From NCBI GenBank assembly GCA_016706225.1, contig JADJKB010000012.1:214895-278894 (forward strand): 64,000 nt of DNA, given 5' to 3'. The notes beneath the pieces were generated by a model. It was not told the DNA's origin. It made no database searches and saw only the letters and a list, made by a program, of their open reading frames with translations. Within the stretch, counting starts at the first letter, position 1. Every line of letters begins with the position of its first letter. This document shows, piece after piece, positions 43,450 to 51,763 of this stretch. The stretch comes from Myxococcales bacterium (GTDB lineage: Bacteria > Myxococcota_A > Polyangia > Polyangiales > Polyangiaceae). The translations under genes were made by a program, and so were the position numbers.

Positions 43450-43694
43450 ATGGCCGCTCCGTTCTGCTTCTCAGACTTCTGCTCAGACCGGAGGATGGAA
43501 AGCGGGACATGCACCCGCGGGCTACGAATCTGCAACGTCGAGCAGTTGATGCTCTCTAACTCGCATTCGAACCCGTGGGTGTGCCTCGCCTGTAACGAAT
43601 CCTCAGGGGAAGCCGCTCGAACCGGCTCACCATATTGCCTTCGCTGGGCGCGGCCGCTGCATGTCCCGACCAGAAGAATAGCCGAGGAGGTCGC
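43450..43694 (+). ncRNA. Predicted bridge RNA of IS110-A, copy 2
   Basis: Same sequence as the copy 1 region, with the target guides CTGCAACGT at 43530-43538 and CTAACTC at 43556-43562 around a GAGCA/TGCTC hairpin, and the donor guide CCTCAGGG at 43601-43608. Confidence 0.75.
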
Positions 43695-44960
43695 ATGCAG
43701 AAAAGTCTCGACGAATTTGCCGCATTCATCGGGTTGGACTGGGCCGACAAGAAGCACGATGTCTGCCTCAGTGTCCCTGGCAACGAGGGTCTGGAGCGCG
43801 AGGTCGTTCCTCACCGCCCGGCCGCTCTTGAAGCGTGGATTGCTCGACTCCGTGAGCGCTTCGCCGGTGCCCCGGTCGCCGTGGCCGTCGAGCTCGAGGA
43901 AGGCCCGATCGTCTCGGCCTTGCTCGAGCACGACTTCATCGTCGTCTGCCCGGTGAGGCCCGGCACCGTCGCCGGCTACCGCAAGACCTTCGTGCCCAGC
44001 AACGCAAAGGACGACCCCACCGACGCAGAGCTGATCCTGGAGCTGCTGCTGCGCCATCCGGAGAAGCTTCCGCCACTCAAACGGGAAAGCGCTCCCATGC
44101 GACAGCTCCGCCGTCTCGTCGCCGAACGCCGCGCCTTCGTCGAGGACCGGGTGCGCATCACCAACCGCATCACGGCTGCACTCAAGGCCTATTACCCGCA
44201 GGTTCTGGGCTGGTTTCGCGACAAGTGGACCGACGTGTTCATCGACTTCATCGAGCGCTGGCCGACCCTCCAGGACGCCCAGAGAGCTCGCCGCGAGACC
44301 GTGGTCGCGTTCTTCCACGGCCACAACGTTCGACAGAAGGCCGTCATCGACCGCCGCCTCGAAGAGCTCCACAGCGAACGGCCGCTCACGACCGACGCTG
44401 GTGCCATCGAGCCCGCTCGGTTCATGGTCCAGCTCCTTCTGCCGCAGCTCCGTGCCGTCTGCGCCGCCATCGAGCAGTTCGACGTCAGGATCGCGACCTT
44501 GGCCCAGTCGCTGCCCGACTTCGAGCTCTTCGACTCGCTCCCTGGAGCCGGTCCTGCGCTGGCTCCTCGACTGCTGACTGCCTTCGGCGAGCGTCGCGAG
44601 CGGTTCCCCACCGCCGCTGCCGTCCAGAAGTGCATGGGCATCGCGCCGGTCACCGAGCGCAGCGGGAACAAGAGCTGGGTCCATTGGCGCTACGCCTGCA
44701 CCAAGTTCCTCCGCCAAACCTTCGTCGAGTGGACCGAGCAGACCATTCCGCGCTCGTTTTGGGCCAAGGCCTTCTACGAGAAGCAGCGCGCCAAGGGCTC
44801 GTCACACAACGCCGCAGTCCGCTCCCTCGCTTTCAAATGGATCCGAATCATTCACCGCTGCTGGCTCGACCGAACCCGCTACGACGAATCACGCTACCTG
44901 ACCGCACTCCAAAAGCGTGGCTCCCCCCTGCTCGCGTTTGCGGTGCAGCAAGCTCAGTAG
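43695..44960 (+). CDS. IS110-group transposase (copy 2)
   Basis: A 421-residue protein identical to that of copy 1 (26391-27656), with intact DEDD and RSGN motifs. AGGAGG lies upstream of the ATG. Confidence 0.94.
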   Translation: MQKSLDEFAAFIGLDWADKKHDVCLSVPGNEGLEREVVPHRPAALEAWIARLRERFAGAPVAVAVELEEGPIVSALLEHDFIVVCPVRPGTVAGYRKTFVPSNAKDDPTDAELILELLLRHPEKLPPLKRESAPMRQLRRLVAERRAFVEDRVRITNRITAALKAYYPQVLGWFRDKWTDVFIDFIERWPTLQDAQRARRETVVAFFHGHNVRQKAVIDRRLEELHSERPLTTDAGAIEPARFMVQLLLPQLRAVCAAIEQFDVRIATLAQSLPDFELFDSLPGAGPALAPRLLTAFGERRERFPTAAAVQKCMGIAPVTERSGNKSWVHWRYACTKFLRQTFVEWTEQTIPRSFWAKAFYEKQRAKGSSHNAAVRSLAFKWIRIIHRCWLDRTRYDESRYLTALQKRGSPLLAFAVQQAQ

Positions 44961-45003
44961 GGCTTGCGGTCCGCCTCAGGGCGTGAGTTAGGCAGCGAGC
45001 GCA

Positions 45004-45324
45004 TCATGCTTCCAGGTCCACCAGCAACTCCAGTGGAACACCCTTCTCGGTGTGCTGGCGCATGAACTCGTAGTGGTAAGCGTCAATGGGGTGTTGAGAC
45101 GTCTTCGTGACCTTGTCAGCTTGCGACAGGTCGGCGCCGCGGGTGTAGTAGATGAGATACTGCCCATCTGCGGCGGATTCGAGGAACACGGATTCCAGTT
45201 GGATCTGCTCATCCACAAGAGTCGCTAACGCCTCGACGCGGCGGGCGTTGATCGTGCGAGCCCATTCGCGGACAGCTTCGATGCTGCCGGGTTTGATCCT
45301 CGCACGAACGCATCTGGTTTCCAT
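45004..45324 (-). CDS. DUF6176-type protein (cassette 17)
   Basis: A 106-residue protein, METRCVRARIKPGSIEAVREWARTINARRVEALATLVDEQIQLESVFLESAADGQYLIYYTRGADLSQADKVTKTSQHPIDAYHYEF. It resembles the DUF6176 family, a small ferredoxin-like (ABM-type) fold of unknown function often found in cassette arrays and as single genes. The whole cassette is filled by this gene. ATG 45324. Confidence 0.75.
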   Translation of the reverse strand: METRCVRARIKPGSIEAVREWARTINARRVEALATLVDEQIQLESVFLESAADGQYLIYYTRGADLSQADKVTKTSQHPIDAYHYEFMRQHTEKGVPLELLVDLEA

Positions 45325-45328
45325 GTCT

Positions 45329-45508
45329 GCCTAACGATTGTGGCGTTCAGCAGCGAGCGCCAGGAAAAACACCACCCAACAATATCACGCAAGCGCGGGG
45401 GTGGCGCCGAGCTTTGCCAGAAGGGAGGCGCTAGCCCCGCGCGGGCAGCCCGAGACGACATTCCCAGAAGGAAAACCGGCGTTCGTCTGCTGCAACGTCC
45501 TGTTAGAC
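45329..45508 (-). repeat. attC16, divergent subtype
   Basis: 180 bp, outer boxes GCCTAAC and GTTAGAC. The inner part differs from the main type (GGCGTTCAGCAGCGAGCGCC and CGTCTGCTGCAACGTCC). It belongs to the DUF2750 cassette. Confidence 0.82.
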
Positions 45509-45548
45509 GGCGCCGTCAATCGAACTCTGCATGTCGAAGCGTTGGTGG

Positions 45549-45905
45549 TCACTTCTTGGACTGCCAGTACGAGAGATTTTCCCGGAGTTCGGCTGGCGCG
45601 ATGTCGTACCCCGTCAGACGTTTGCCGGACCAGTTGACGCCAACTCGCAGTCCTTCGTCAGCCAGTTGCGGAATGACCTTGTCGAGGAAGGTATCCAACG
45701 CGATGTCGTCGAACGCGTAAGCGCGGAACTTTGGATGCGCGCGCTGGATGGTCTTCAGGCGGGAGAGGCTGGACCAGAACGGAACGGTTTCGCCGTCGGG
45801 CATCGGGAAAACGAGGAAAGCATCATCGGAGAGGAACGTGAACACGTGGCCTTCCCGGACGACCTGCTCATAGAACATCGAAGCTTGGGAGGCGGACGCC
45901 GTCAC
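45549..45905 (-). CDS. DUF2750-type protein (cassette 16)
   Basis: A 118-residue protein: SMFYEQVVREGHVFTFLSDDAFLVFPMPDGETVPFWSSLSRLKTIQRAHPKFRAYAFDDIALDTFLDKVIPQLADEGLRVGVNWSGKRLTGYDI. FYEQVVREG...FWSS and GVNWSG are the signature parts of DUF2750, a family of unknown function common in immunity-like and cassette contexts. ATG 45905. Confidence 0.82.
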   Translation of the reverse strand: MTASASQASMFYEQVVREGHVFTFLSDDAFLVFPMPDGETVPFWSSLSRLKTIQRAHPKFRAYAFDDIALDTFLDKVIPQLADEGLRVGVNWSGKRLTGYDIAPAELRENLSYWQSKK

Positions 45906-46010
45906 CGATCACCTGCCCGTCTAGTCAGAATGGAACGACCGGCTCGAGTTCACGAAGTCGTAGGTTACGTGCAGGGCAGCACGCAGGGCTACACGTGAAA
46001 GGAGCCGGTC

Positions 46011-47135
46011 ATGGGCAAGGTTACACGATACGTCGGCATGGACGTCCACGCGGAAACGATTTCAGTAGCGATCGTCGAGGGTCGCGGTGTCGCGAGGTCT
46101 TTGGGGACCATCGCGAATCGGCTCGAGGCAATCCGCCGCCTCATCGGCAAGCTCGGCGACGCGAGCAGTCTCCGCGTTTGCTACGAGGCGGGCCCGACCG
46201 GGTACGTCTTGTACTGGCAGCTCACGAAGTTGGGCGTGGCATGCGAGGTCGTGGCGCCATCGTTGATCCCGACCAAGCCGGGCGACCGAGTCAAAACGGA
46301 TCGACGCGACGCCGAGAAGCTCGCGCGTTCGTACCGCAGCGGAGATCTCACAGCAGTCTGGGTCCCCAATGCTGAGCACGAGGCGCTGCGGGACTTGGTT
46401 CGCGCTCGTGAGGCGGCGAAGAAGGACGAGCTGCGAGCGAAGCATCGGCTGAGCAAGTACCTGCTGCGGAACGGCCAGCGACAGGCAGAGGGCTGCCGCG
46501 GCCCGTGGACGGTGACTTGGTGGCAATGGGTTCGAGGGTTGACGCTGCCGTACGCTGCGCAAAACGTGACTCTGCTCGACTACATTCTAGCCGTCGACCA
46601 CGAGGCCCAACGGCTCGTGCGTTTGGAAAGCGCAATCAACGAAGCTGTGCTGACTGCGCCGACGGAAATGAAGGCAGTCATCGACGCGCTCCAAGCGCTG
46701 CGCGGCGTTGCGAAGATCACCGCCATCACGCTTGCCACCGAGCTAGGGACGTTCGCCAGGTTCACGTGTGCCCCCCAGGTGATGAGCTACACCGGCCTGG
46801 TGCCCTCGGAGCACTCGAGTGGCGCTCGAGACCGTCGCGGTGCCATCACCAAGGCCGGCAACGCACATCTTCGCCGGGTCTTGGTCGAAGCGGCATGGCA
46901 CTACAGGCATCGGCCCAAGCTGAACGTGCGCCAGAAGCAGCTTCAGGGGTCCCTCACGCCACAAGTCGCTGCCATCGCCTGGAAGGCTCAAGAGCGACTG
47001 CACCGACGATTTTCGCGACTGACCAGCAGGAGCAAGCCCGCCGGCAAGATCGTCACCGCGATTGCTCGCGAGCTCGTCGGATTCATCTGGGCCATCGGCG
47101 TCGAGGCCGAAAAGAGAAAGGAGCGCTGCGCCTAG
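46011..47135 (+). CDS. IS1111-group transposase (copy 3)
   Basis: A 374-residue protein nearly identical to 35214-36338 (for example KIVTAIARE instead of KVVIAIARE near the end, and RLEAIRR instead of RPEAIRR). DEDD and EHSSG motifs are intact. Confidence 0.95.
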   Translation: MGKVTRYVGMDVHAETISVAIVEGRGVARSLGTIANRLEAIRRLIGKLGDASSLRVCYEAGPTGYVLYWQLTKLGVACEVVAPSLIPTKPGDRVKTDRRDAEKLARSYRSGDLTAVWVPNAEHEALRDLVRAREAAKKDELRAKHRLSKYLLRNGQRQAEGCRGPWTVTWWQWVRGLTLPYAAQNVTLLDYILAVDHEAQRLVRLESAINEAVLTAPTEMKAVIDALQALRGVAKITAITLATELGTFARFTCAPQVMSYTGLVPSEHSSGARDRRGAITKAGNAHLRRVLVEAAWHYRHRPKLNVRQKQLQGSLTPQVAAIAWKAQERLHRRFSRLTSRSKPAGKIVTAIARELVGFIWAIGVEAEKRKERCA

Positions 47136-47410
47136 ACGGGCGCCAGAACAGTGAAGCGGATCGGTCAGTGGTCGAGGCCGGCAACGGCACGGAGAATCCT
47201 CGAATTCGTTATGCGGTTCCGACCCGCGAGTCTAGTCAGAGGCAGCTCCCGACGGACCATGAACATGAGGCGAGCTCAGCTCGACCCTCGGATATCAGCG
47301 TGATCAACCGTCGATAACGCCCACCTCGACCACTGTCTCGTCCGCTTCACTCTCGACAACGAAAGCAGATCCTACCGAACAGACCCTCGTGAGCTTGACG
47401 GGTCGTTCCA
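47136..47410 (+). ncRNA. Predicted guide RNA (seekRNA) of IS1111-B, copy 3
   Basis: Same region as in copy 2, with TCGTTATGCGG followed by a GCGG/CCGC hairpin. The second guide reads GTCTAGTCAGA (47230-47240) instead of GCCTAGTCAGA, matching the GTCTA target at 45919-45923. Confidence 0.7.
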
Positions 47411-47414
47411 TATC

Positions 47415-47576
47415 AACGAGACACGCGTTCACCCGCGAACGCGAGGAACATCGTATCAGACAGCGTGGCGTTTTCGCAGGCCGGCGCAAGCCGTAGACAG
47501 AGAGGGCGCCGGCCGTCGCGCGACGAACGCTGAAGTCGGCATGACCCGCGTTCGGCGGGTGGAACGCGAGTTATGC
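47415..47576 (-). repeat. attC15, split by IS1111-B copy 3
   Basis: Subtype b attC: CGAGGAACATCGTATCAGAC, then GGCCGGCGCAAGCCG...GGGCGCCGGCC in the central stem. Ends GTTATGC at 47570. The left box piece GTCTA is at 45919-45923. It belongs to the gene-less cassette to its right. Confidence 0.88.
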
Positions 47577-47815
47577 CGTGGTGGAACCACGGTTGTTCGG
47601 GGCGCGGAGACCGTGAGCGCCATCGTGCAGCACGGCGCCGTGATCTCGGAACTTGGGCGCCAGCTCGCGCGGCTTCTGTTCGCCGCGCCACGGTCGGCAG
47701 AACGCGCGGGGCCGCGCACCGCGATTGGGCGAAGGACTCTGAGACCGCAGCGCGGCAAAGGCAGTCGGCAAGGCCTTCGTGATCTTGCGTGATCGTTTCC
47801 GGTCAGAAGACAGCG
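47577..47815 (-). other. Gene-less cassette 15 (short form)
   Basis: About 240 bp of body. It starts (plus strand) with CCGTGGTGGAACCACGG, a 6-bp hairpin, and ends GGTCAGAAGACAGCG. An ORF of 79 codons begins at the ATG formed by the R box on the minus strand and ends in the next R box, but copies 2 and 5 have indels that shift it, so coding is not conserved. Related to the bodies at 50777, 54139, 54642 and 56344. Confidence 0.8.
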
Positions 47816-47980
47816 GCATAACGAGACACACGTTCACCCGCGAACGCCGAGCGTCAAGTCGTCAGTCCGCGCGGCGCCACAGACGCGGGCGAGTGCCGAA
47901 TCAGAATGGTCGGCCGCGGAAGCGGAACGGACGGTGAAGTCGGCAAGGCCGGCGTTCGTCGGGTGCAACGTGAGTTATGC
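47816..47980 (-). repeat. attC14
   Basis: 165 bp, outer boxes GCATAAC and GTTATGC, main type. It bounds the inverted lipoprotein cassette to its right. Confidence 0.92.
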
Positions 47981-48080
47981 AGGGCGCCACTACGGTGATT
48001 CACGGGACTGTCGCTCGCGTCGCCTTGCGACGCTCGGCTCCTCGCTGCCCGCCGCGATCCACGCTAGGGTTCTGAACATC

Positions 48081-49160
48081 ATGATGCGCGGGGGCATCTT
48101 CGTAGTCTTCTCGGTTGCGGTGTCGGCAGCTTCCTGTGGAGGCAACGCCGATGAAACCGGCGGCACGGGGGGCGCGACAGGGGGGAGTGCGGGTTCAACC
48201 GGCGGAGCGGGCGCTGGAGCCGGCGGCACATCGGGCTCCGGGGGTGCGGCCGCCGACGGCGGCGGCTCGGGGGGGACTGGAAGCACGAGCGACGGCGGGG
48301 GCGCTGCGGGCGCGGCCGGCGCCGCAGGCGCGGCCGGAGGCGGCGGGCTCGTCGACGCGTGTACCCTGCTCGCGAAAGCAGCGTGCGAGAAGGTCGCCAC
48401 TTGCATGCCGGTGGTCGCGAGCCTGTTCAAAGACCCAAACTGCGAGGCCGACGGTGTGGTGGGGTGCCTGCACGCCTCGGCGCTTCCCGGTAGCAACGTG
48501 ACGTCATCCGGTCTCCTGTCCTGCGCACAGACGGCACTGGCCGCGACATGCGACGAGTTCTGGTATGGCGGAACAAGTTTCGTCGGCGTCCCCGGCCTGG
48601 CGAGTTGCTTCCCGCCTGGCAACCTGACCGCGGGCGCCAAGTGCGCAACGGGGACCCAGTGTTCGAGCGGCGGATGCGCGATTGGGGCGAGTGGTTGCGG
48701 CAAGTGCGTGCCTGGGCCCGGTGACGCGTGTAGCGGCTACTGTTCTGGCGGCTCATGGTGCCAGGGCGGCACGTGCGTCGCCTCAAAGCAGTTGAACGCG
48801 TCCTGCAATGTCACCGCCGAGTGCGGGTACGGTCTGATGTGCACGGCAGGGAAGTGCATCAAGGCAGGGGGCGTCGGCGCGACGTGCACGGGCCTTCAAG
48901 ACTGTGACCCATTTCAGGGAGCGCGCTGCGTAGGTTCAACGTGCGTGGCGATCCAGCTTCACGGAAGCGGAGAAAGCTGCGGCGGCGCTGGGGTCTACTG
49001 CGTGGCGGGTACAAATTGCGCCCTGAGCGGCTCGTCCGGCACCTGCATGCCCCAGCCCAACAAGGGCGAACCGTGCTCGCTCTCGGGTCCCACCTGCAAC
49101 CCACCCTACGAGTGCGTGAACGGAGTCTGTGCGCTGCGCGACCCGGCAACCTGTCCCTGA
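48081..49160 (+). CDS. Cys-rich lipoprotein with Gly-rich linker (inverted cassette 14)
   Basis: A 359-residue secreted protein. VFSVAVSAASC gives a lipobox at Cys19. A Gly/Ser/Thr/Ala linker of about 70 residues follows. The C-terminal part has about 30 cysteines in small modules (CATGTQCSSGGCAIGASGCGKC, CSGYCSGGSWCQGGTC, CNVTAECGYGLMC) like those of myxobacterial surface proteins. ATG 48081. Plus strand, opposite to the array direction. No enzymatic motif was seen. Confidence 0.82.
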   Translation: MMRGGIFVVFSVAVSAASCGGNADETGGTGGATGGSAGSTGGAGAGAGGTSGSGGAAADGGGSGGTGSTSDGGGAAGAAGAAGAAGGGGLVDACTLLAKAACEKVATCMPVVASLFKDPNCEADGVVGCLHASALPGSNVTSSGLLSCAQTALAATCDEFWYGGTSFVGVPGLASCFPPGNLTAGAKCATGTQCSSGGCAIGASGCGKCVPGPGDACSGYCSGGSWCQGGTCVASKQLNASCNVTAECGYGLMCTAGKCIKAGGVGATCTGLQDCDPFQGARCVGSTCVAIQLHGSGESCGGAGVYCVAGTNCALSGSSGTCMPQPNKGEPCSLSGPTCNPPYECVNGVCALRDPATCP

Positions 49161-49215
49161 CGACGGGCGTCGCTTGCGGTCGTCGGTGTCGAGAAGGTCC
49201 GAGAACTCATCCGCT

Positions 49216-49380
49216 GCATAACGAGACACACGTTCACCCGCGAACGCCGAGCGTCAAGTCGACAGTCGGCAAGGCGCTGCAGACGCGGGCGAGTGCCGCA
49301 TCAGTATGGTCGCCCGCGGAAGCGGAACGGACGGTGAAGTCGGCAGGGCCGGCGTTCGGCGGGTGCAACGTGAGTTATGC
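49216..49380 (-). repeat. attC13
   Basis: 165 bp, outer boxes GCATAAC and GTTATGC, main type. It belongs to the TA cassette to its right. Confidence 0.92.
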
Positions 49381-49388
49381 GGGGCCGG

Positions 49389-49697
49389 TCACCTGACCTC
49401 TTCGAGTCTATCGATCCAATACAGCGGCTCCTGGCTGCCCAAGAACGCGACGACCACGACGCGCGGATCAGTGACGTAGATGACCGACAGGGGGAACGTG
49501 CGCAGAACGACATGCCGAACGCCGGGAGGGACGCCCTCCAGCACCCAAGGCGGGCCGAGCAGGGGAGACTCGTCGAGCAGCCGGAAGATGTCCTCGGCTT
49601 CGTCGATGAAGCGGGAGCCGTAGCCGGACCGCCTCTCCTCGTACCAGACAGCGTTCGCGGCGAGCTCACGCGAGGCCGCGTCGAGGACTTCAGGCAC
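49389..49697 (-). CDS. RelE/ParE-type toxin (cassette 13)
   Basis: A 102-residue toxin: VPEVLDAASRELAANAVWYEERRSGYGSRFIDEAEDIFRLLDESPLLGPPWV and RHVVLRTFPLSVIYVTDPRVVVVAFLGSQEPLYWIDR. GTG 49697 overlaps the antitoxin stop by eight bases. It is related to the toxin at 22519. Confidence 0.85.
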   Translation of the reverse strand: MPEVLDAASRELAANAVWYEERRSGYGSRFIDEAEDIFRLLDESPLLGPPWVLEGVPPGVRHVVLRTFPLSVIYVTDPRVVVVAFLGSQEPLYWIDRLEEVR

Positions 49698-49929
49698 GGC
49701 GAGCAGCCACTGCGGCTCGAGCCATCGAGAGCGCGTCCCGTGCGGAGACGGTCTTCGCGGTGCCGTCACGAAGGCGCTCGACCCGCCGCGCAATTTCTCC
49801 AACCCAAGCGTCGTGAGCAGACGGCGCTGGTGTCGGGGTCAGGCTCTCGGCCAGCCGCAGGGCAAGCTGAGCGCGCTCGTCGTCGGGAAGCTCGAGCGCT
49901 TCCGCGAGAATGAGGTCGATGCGAGACAT
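49690..49929 (-). CDS. Addiction module antitoxin, unstable-antitoxin type (cassette 13)
   Basis: A 79-residue protein: IDLILAEALELPDDERAQLALRLAESLTPTPAPSAHDAWVGEIARRVERLRDGTAKTVSARDAL. It belongs to the same family as 22826-23068. It is the first gene of the pair, near the 5' end of its cassette. Confidence 0.83.
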   Translation of the reverse strand: MSRIDLILAEALELPDDERAQLALRLAESLTPTPAPSAHDAWVGEIARRVERLRDGTAKTVSARDALSMARAAVAARRA

Positions 49930-50012
49930 CGCACCAAGCGTACCACGCCGTGCCGGTGGGCAAGTCGGGCGTCGACGTTCGAGCTGAAAGTACGCGACGT
50001 CTCTTCGCAGCC

Positions 50013-50177
50013 GCATAACGAGACACACGTTCACCCGCGAACGCCGAGCGTCAAGTCGTCAATCGGCGAGGCGCTACAGACGCGGGCGAGTGCCGCATCA
50101 GAGTGGTCGCCCGCGGAAGCGGAACGGACGGTGAAGTCGGCAAGACCGGCGTTCGGCGGGTGCAACGTGAGTTAGAC
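50013..50177 (-). repeat. attC12
   Basis: 165 bp, outer boxes GCATAAC and GTTAGAC. The right box holds the stop (TAA at 50172-50174) of the zinc-ribbon gene. Confidence 0.92.
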
Positions 50178-50603
50178 GGTGCCGGCTGGAAGCCAGCCGA
50201 TTCCGCCGCACCTGCAGACCACATTGTCGAACGGGCCAGGCACGCCCCCGATCGTGCCGGTGCCCCCGCAGTCGTCGCATGTCCTGGCGTCTGTCGACCG
50301 GTCCGGAATCAGGCTCTTGAGCTGCGGGTACCGTTTCGCACCTTGGACAAGCGCGCTGTTGATCCAGATGGCGCCATCCAGAGGTCGGACGCCAGGCCAC
50401 TCGCCTTCCGTCGACCATCGCACCAGGTCGCCGTCGGGGCGAATGGCGAAGGTCTCGGTCCACCCGATGTAGAGTGGCAGAGCCTGGTTGGTGCGAACGT
50501 ACTCGGTTTGCCACTGAAGCTCTTGGGGCGCTTCGGTTTTGAAGCGCGCGATCCGCTCAGCGATGAACTCTCGGGCTTCGGGTTCTACGCTGATGCGCGG
50601 CAT
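50172..50603 (-). CDS. Hypothetical protein with C-terminal zinc ribbon (cassette 12)
   Basis: A 143-residue protein. The N-terminal about 100 residues are SMI1/KNR4-like in feel (TNQALPLYIGWTETFAIRPDGDLVRWSTEGE) but I cannot assign them. The C-terminus CDDCGGTGTIGGVPGPFDNVVCRCGGIGW is a DnaJ-type C-x-x-C-x-G-x-G zinc knuckle. ATG 50603; the stop is supplied by the attC12 box. Confidence 0.68.
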   Translation of the reverse strand: MPRISVEPEAREFIAERIARFKTEAPQELQWQTEYVRTNQALPLYIGWTETFAIRPDGDLVRWSTEGEWPGVRPLDGAIWINSALVQGAKRYPQLKSLIPDRSTDARTCDDCGGTGTIGGVPGPFDNVVCRCGGIGWLPAGTV

Positions 50604-50611
50604 CGCAATCC

Positions 50612-50776
50612 GTCTAACGAGAGCGCGTTCACCCGCGAACGCGAGGAACATCGTAGCAGACAGCGCGGCGTTTTCGCAGGCCGGCGCAAGCCGTAGACAG
50701 AGAGAGCGCCGGCCGTCGCGGAACGGACGGTGAAGTCGGCAAGACCCGCGTTCGGCGGGTGCAACGCGAGTTATAC
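50612..50776 (-). repeat. attC11, subtype b
   Basis: 165 bp, outer boxes GTCTAAC and GTTATAC, with the GAGGAACATCGTAGCAGAC and GGCCGGCGCAAGCCG segments of subtype b. It belongs to the gene-less cassette to its right. Confidence 0.9.
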
Positions 50777-51135
50777 CGTGGTGGAACCACGGTTGTTCGG
50801 GGAGCGGAGACCGTGAGCGCCAACGTGCGGCGCGGCGCCGTGATCTCGGAGCTCGCTGCCAGCTCGCCCGCCTTCCGCTGATCGGCTCCAGTCGGCAAGG
50901 CGTTGGCGTCTTGGGCGCGGCGACGGGTGCTCAACAGTCGGCTCGTCCTCGAGCGCGAGCGCGGTCGGGGTCGTCATGGCGCGACCGGATGCATGGGAGA
51001 CTTTTCGAGCGCAACAGCCGGCTCAGCGCTGCGGGCTCAGCCGCGATGGGCTGGAAGCGGAGGAACTCTGAGACCGCAAAGACAGTCGGCAAGGCGCCGG
51101 TGATTTCGCGTGATCGTTCCCGTCGAAATACACCG
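50777..51135 (-). other. Gene-less cassette 11 (long form)
   Basis: About 360 bp. The left 120 bases match the short form (hairpin CCGTGGTGGAACCACGG, GAGACCGTGAGCGCC, GCGCCGTGATCTCGGA). A middle block is shared only with cassette 6 (GGCTCCAGTCGGCAAGGCGTTGG, CGGTCGGGGTCGTCA). It ends GAACTCTGAGACCGCAAAGACAGTCGGCAAGGCGCC. No conserved ORF. Confidence 0.78.
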
Positions 51136-51300
51136 GTATAACGAGACACACGTTCACCCGCGAACGCCGAGCGTCAAGTCGTCAGTCGGCAAGGCGCGAC
51201 AGACGCGGGCGAGTGCCGCATCAGTCTGGTCGCCCGCGGGCGCGGAACGAACGTGGAAGTCGGCAAGACTGGCGTTCGGCGGGTGCAACGTGAGTTAGGC
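51136..51300 (-). repeat. attC10
   Basis: 165 bp, outer boxes GTATAAC and GTTAGGC, main type. It belongs to the small lipoprotein cassette. Confidence 0.92.
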
Positions 51301-51308
51301 GGCCCTTG

Positions 51309-51587
51309 TCATCGGGGACAAAACATCTGACATCTGACGGTGAACTCCGATTCCCACATGCAGGTGGTGTAGTCGCTCTTGCAGTACTGAGCGCAGACTG
51401 AGTCCTGGCGCCACTCGCGCACAGCTGAAAAACCGGTGATCGCCGCGTCCGGCGTCACGACATAGGTGGGGCACGGGCCGCCTTGCGGACCGACGGAGCT
51501 GCATGCTGTGAGCGACAGAACAAGCAGGGCGTGCAGCATGCGTAACGACGGGCGATCAACGCCGGGGCGAGCTTTGGTGCACGTCAT
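51309..51587 (-). CDS. Small Cys-rich lipoprotein (cassette 10)
   Basis: A 92-residue secreted protein. SLRMLHALLVLSLTAC is a signal peptide and lipobox. The mature part has cysteines in CPTY, CAQYCKSDYTTC and CQMFC, probably disulfides. Start 51587 keeps a basic n-region; ATG 51539 is the alternative. No function is known. Confidence 0.7.
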   Translation of the reverse strand: MTCTKARPGVDRPSLRMLHALLVLSLTACSSVGPQGGPCPTYVVTPDAAITGFSAVREWRQDSVCAQYCKSDYTTCMWESEFTVRCQMFCPR

Positions 51588-51593
51588 GAGTCC

Positions 51594-51758
51594 GCCTAAC
51601 GAGACACACGTTCACCCGCGAACGCCGAGCGTCAAGTCGTCAGTCGGCAAGGCGCAACAGACGCGGGCGAGTGCCGCATCGAATTGTTCGCCCGCGGAAG
51701 CGGAACGGACGGTGAAGTCGGCAGGGCCGGCGTTCGGCGGGTGCAACGTGAGTTAGGC
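51594..51758 (-). repeat. attC9
   Basis: 165 bp, outer boxes GCCTAAC and GTTAGGC, main type. It belongs to the HicAB cassette to its right. Confidence 0.92.
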
Positions 51759-51763
51759 GGCGC

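Larger units (their letters stand above)
43447..44984 (+). mobile_element. IS110-group element (IS110-A), copy 2, inserted in attC17
   Basis: 1538 bp, nearly base-for-base the same as copy 1, again between TGCAACGT and GTGAGTTAGGC. Only the first two or three bases after the left GT differ (GA here, CCT in copy 1). Confidence 0.92.
45924..47414 (+). mobile_element. IS1111-group element (IS1111-B), copy 3, inserted in attC15
   Basis: About 1.49 kb between CCGTCTA (ending 45923) and AACGAGACACGCG (from 47415). Ends and subterminal repeats are the same as in copy 2. The target box here is GTCTAAC rather than GCCTAAC. Confidence 0.92.

Noticed and set aside
47571..47837. An 88-codon minus-strand ORF in gene-less cassette 15
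   Set aside because: Related cassettes 2 and 5 carry indels that change the frame and most of the C-terminal half, and the long forms lack the start, so I do not call it a gene.
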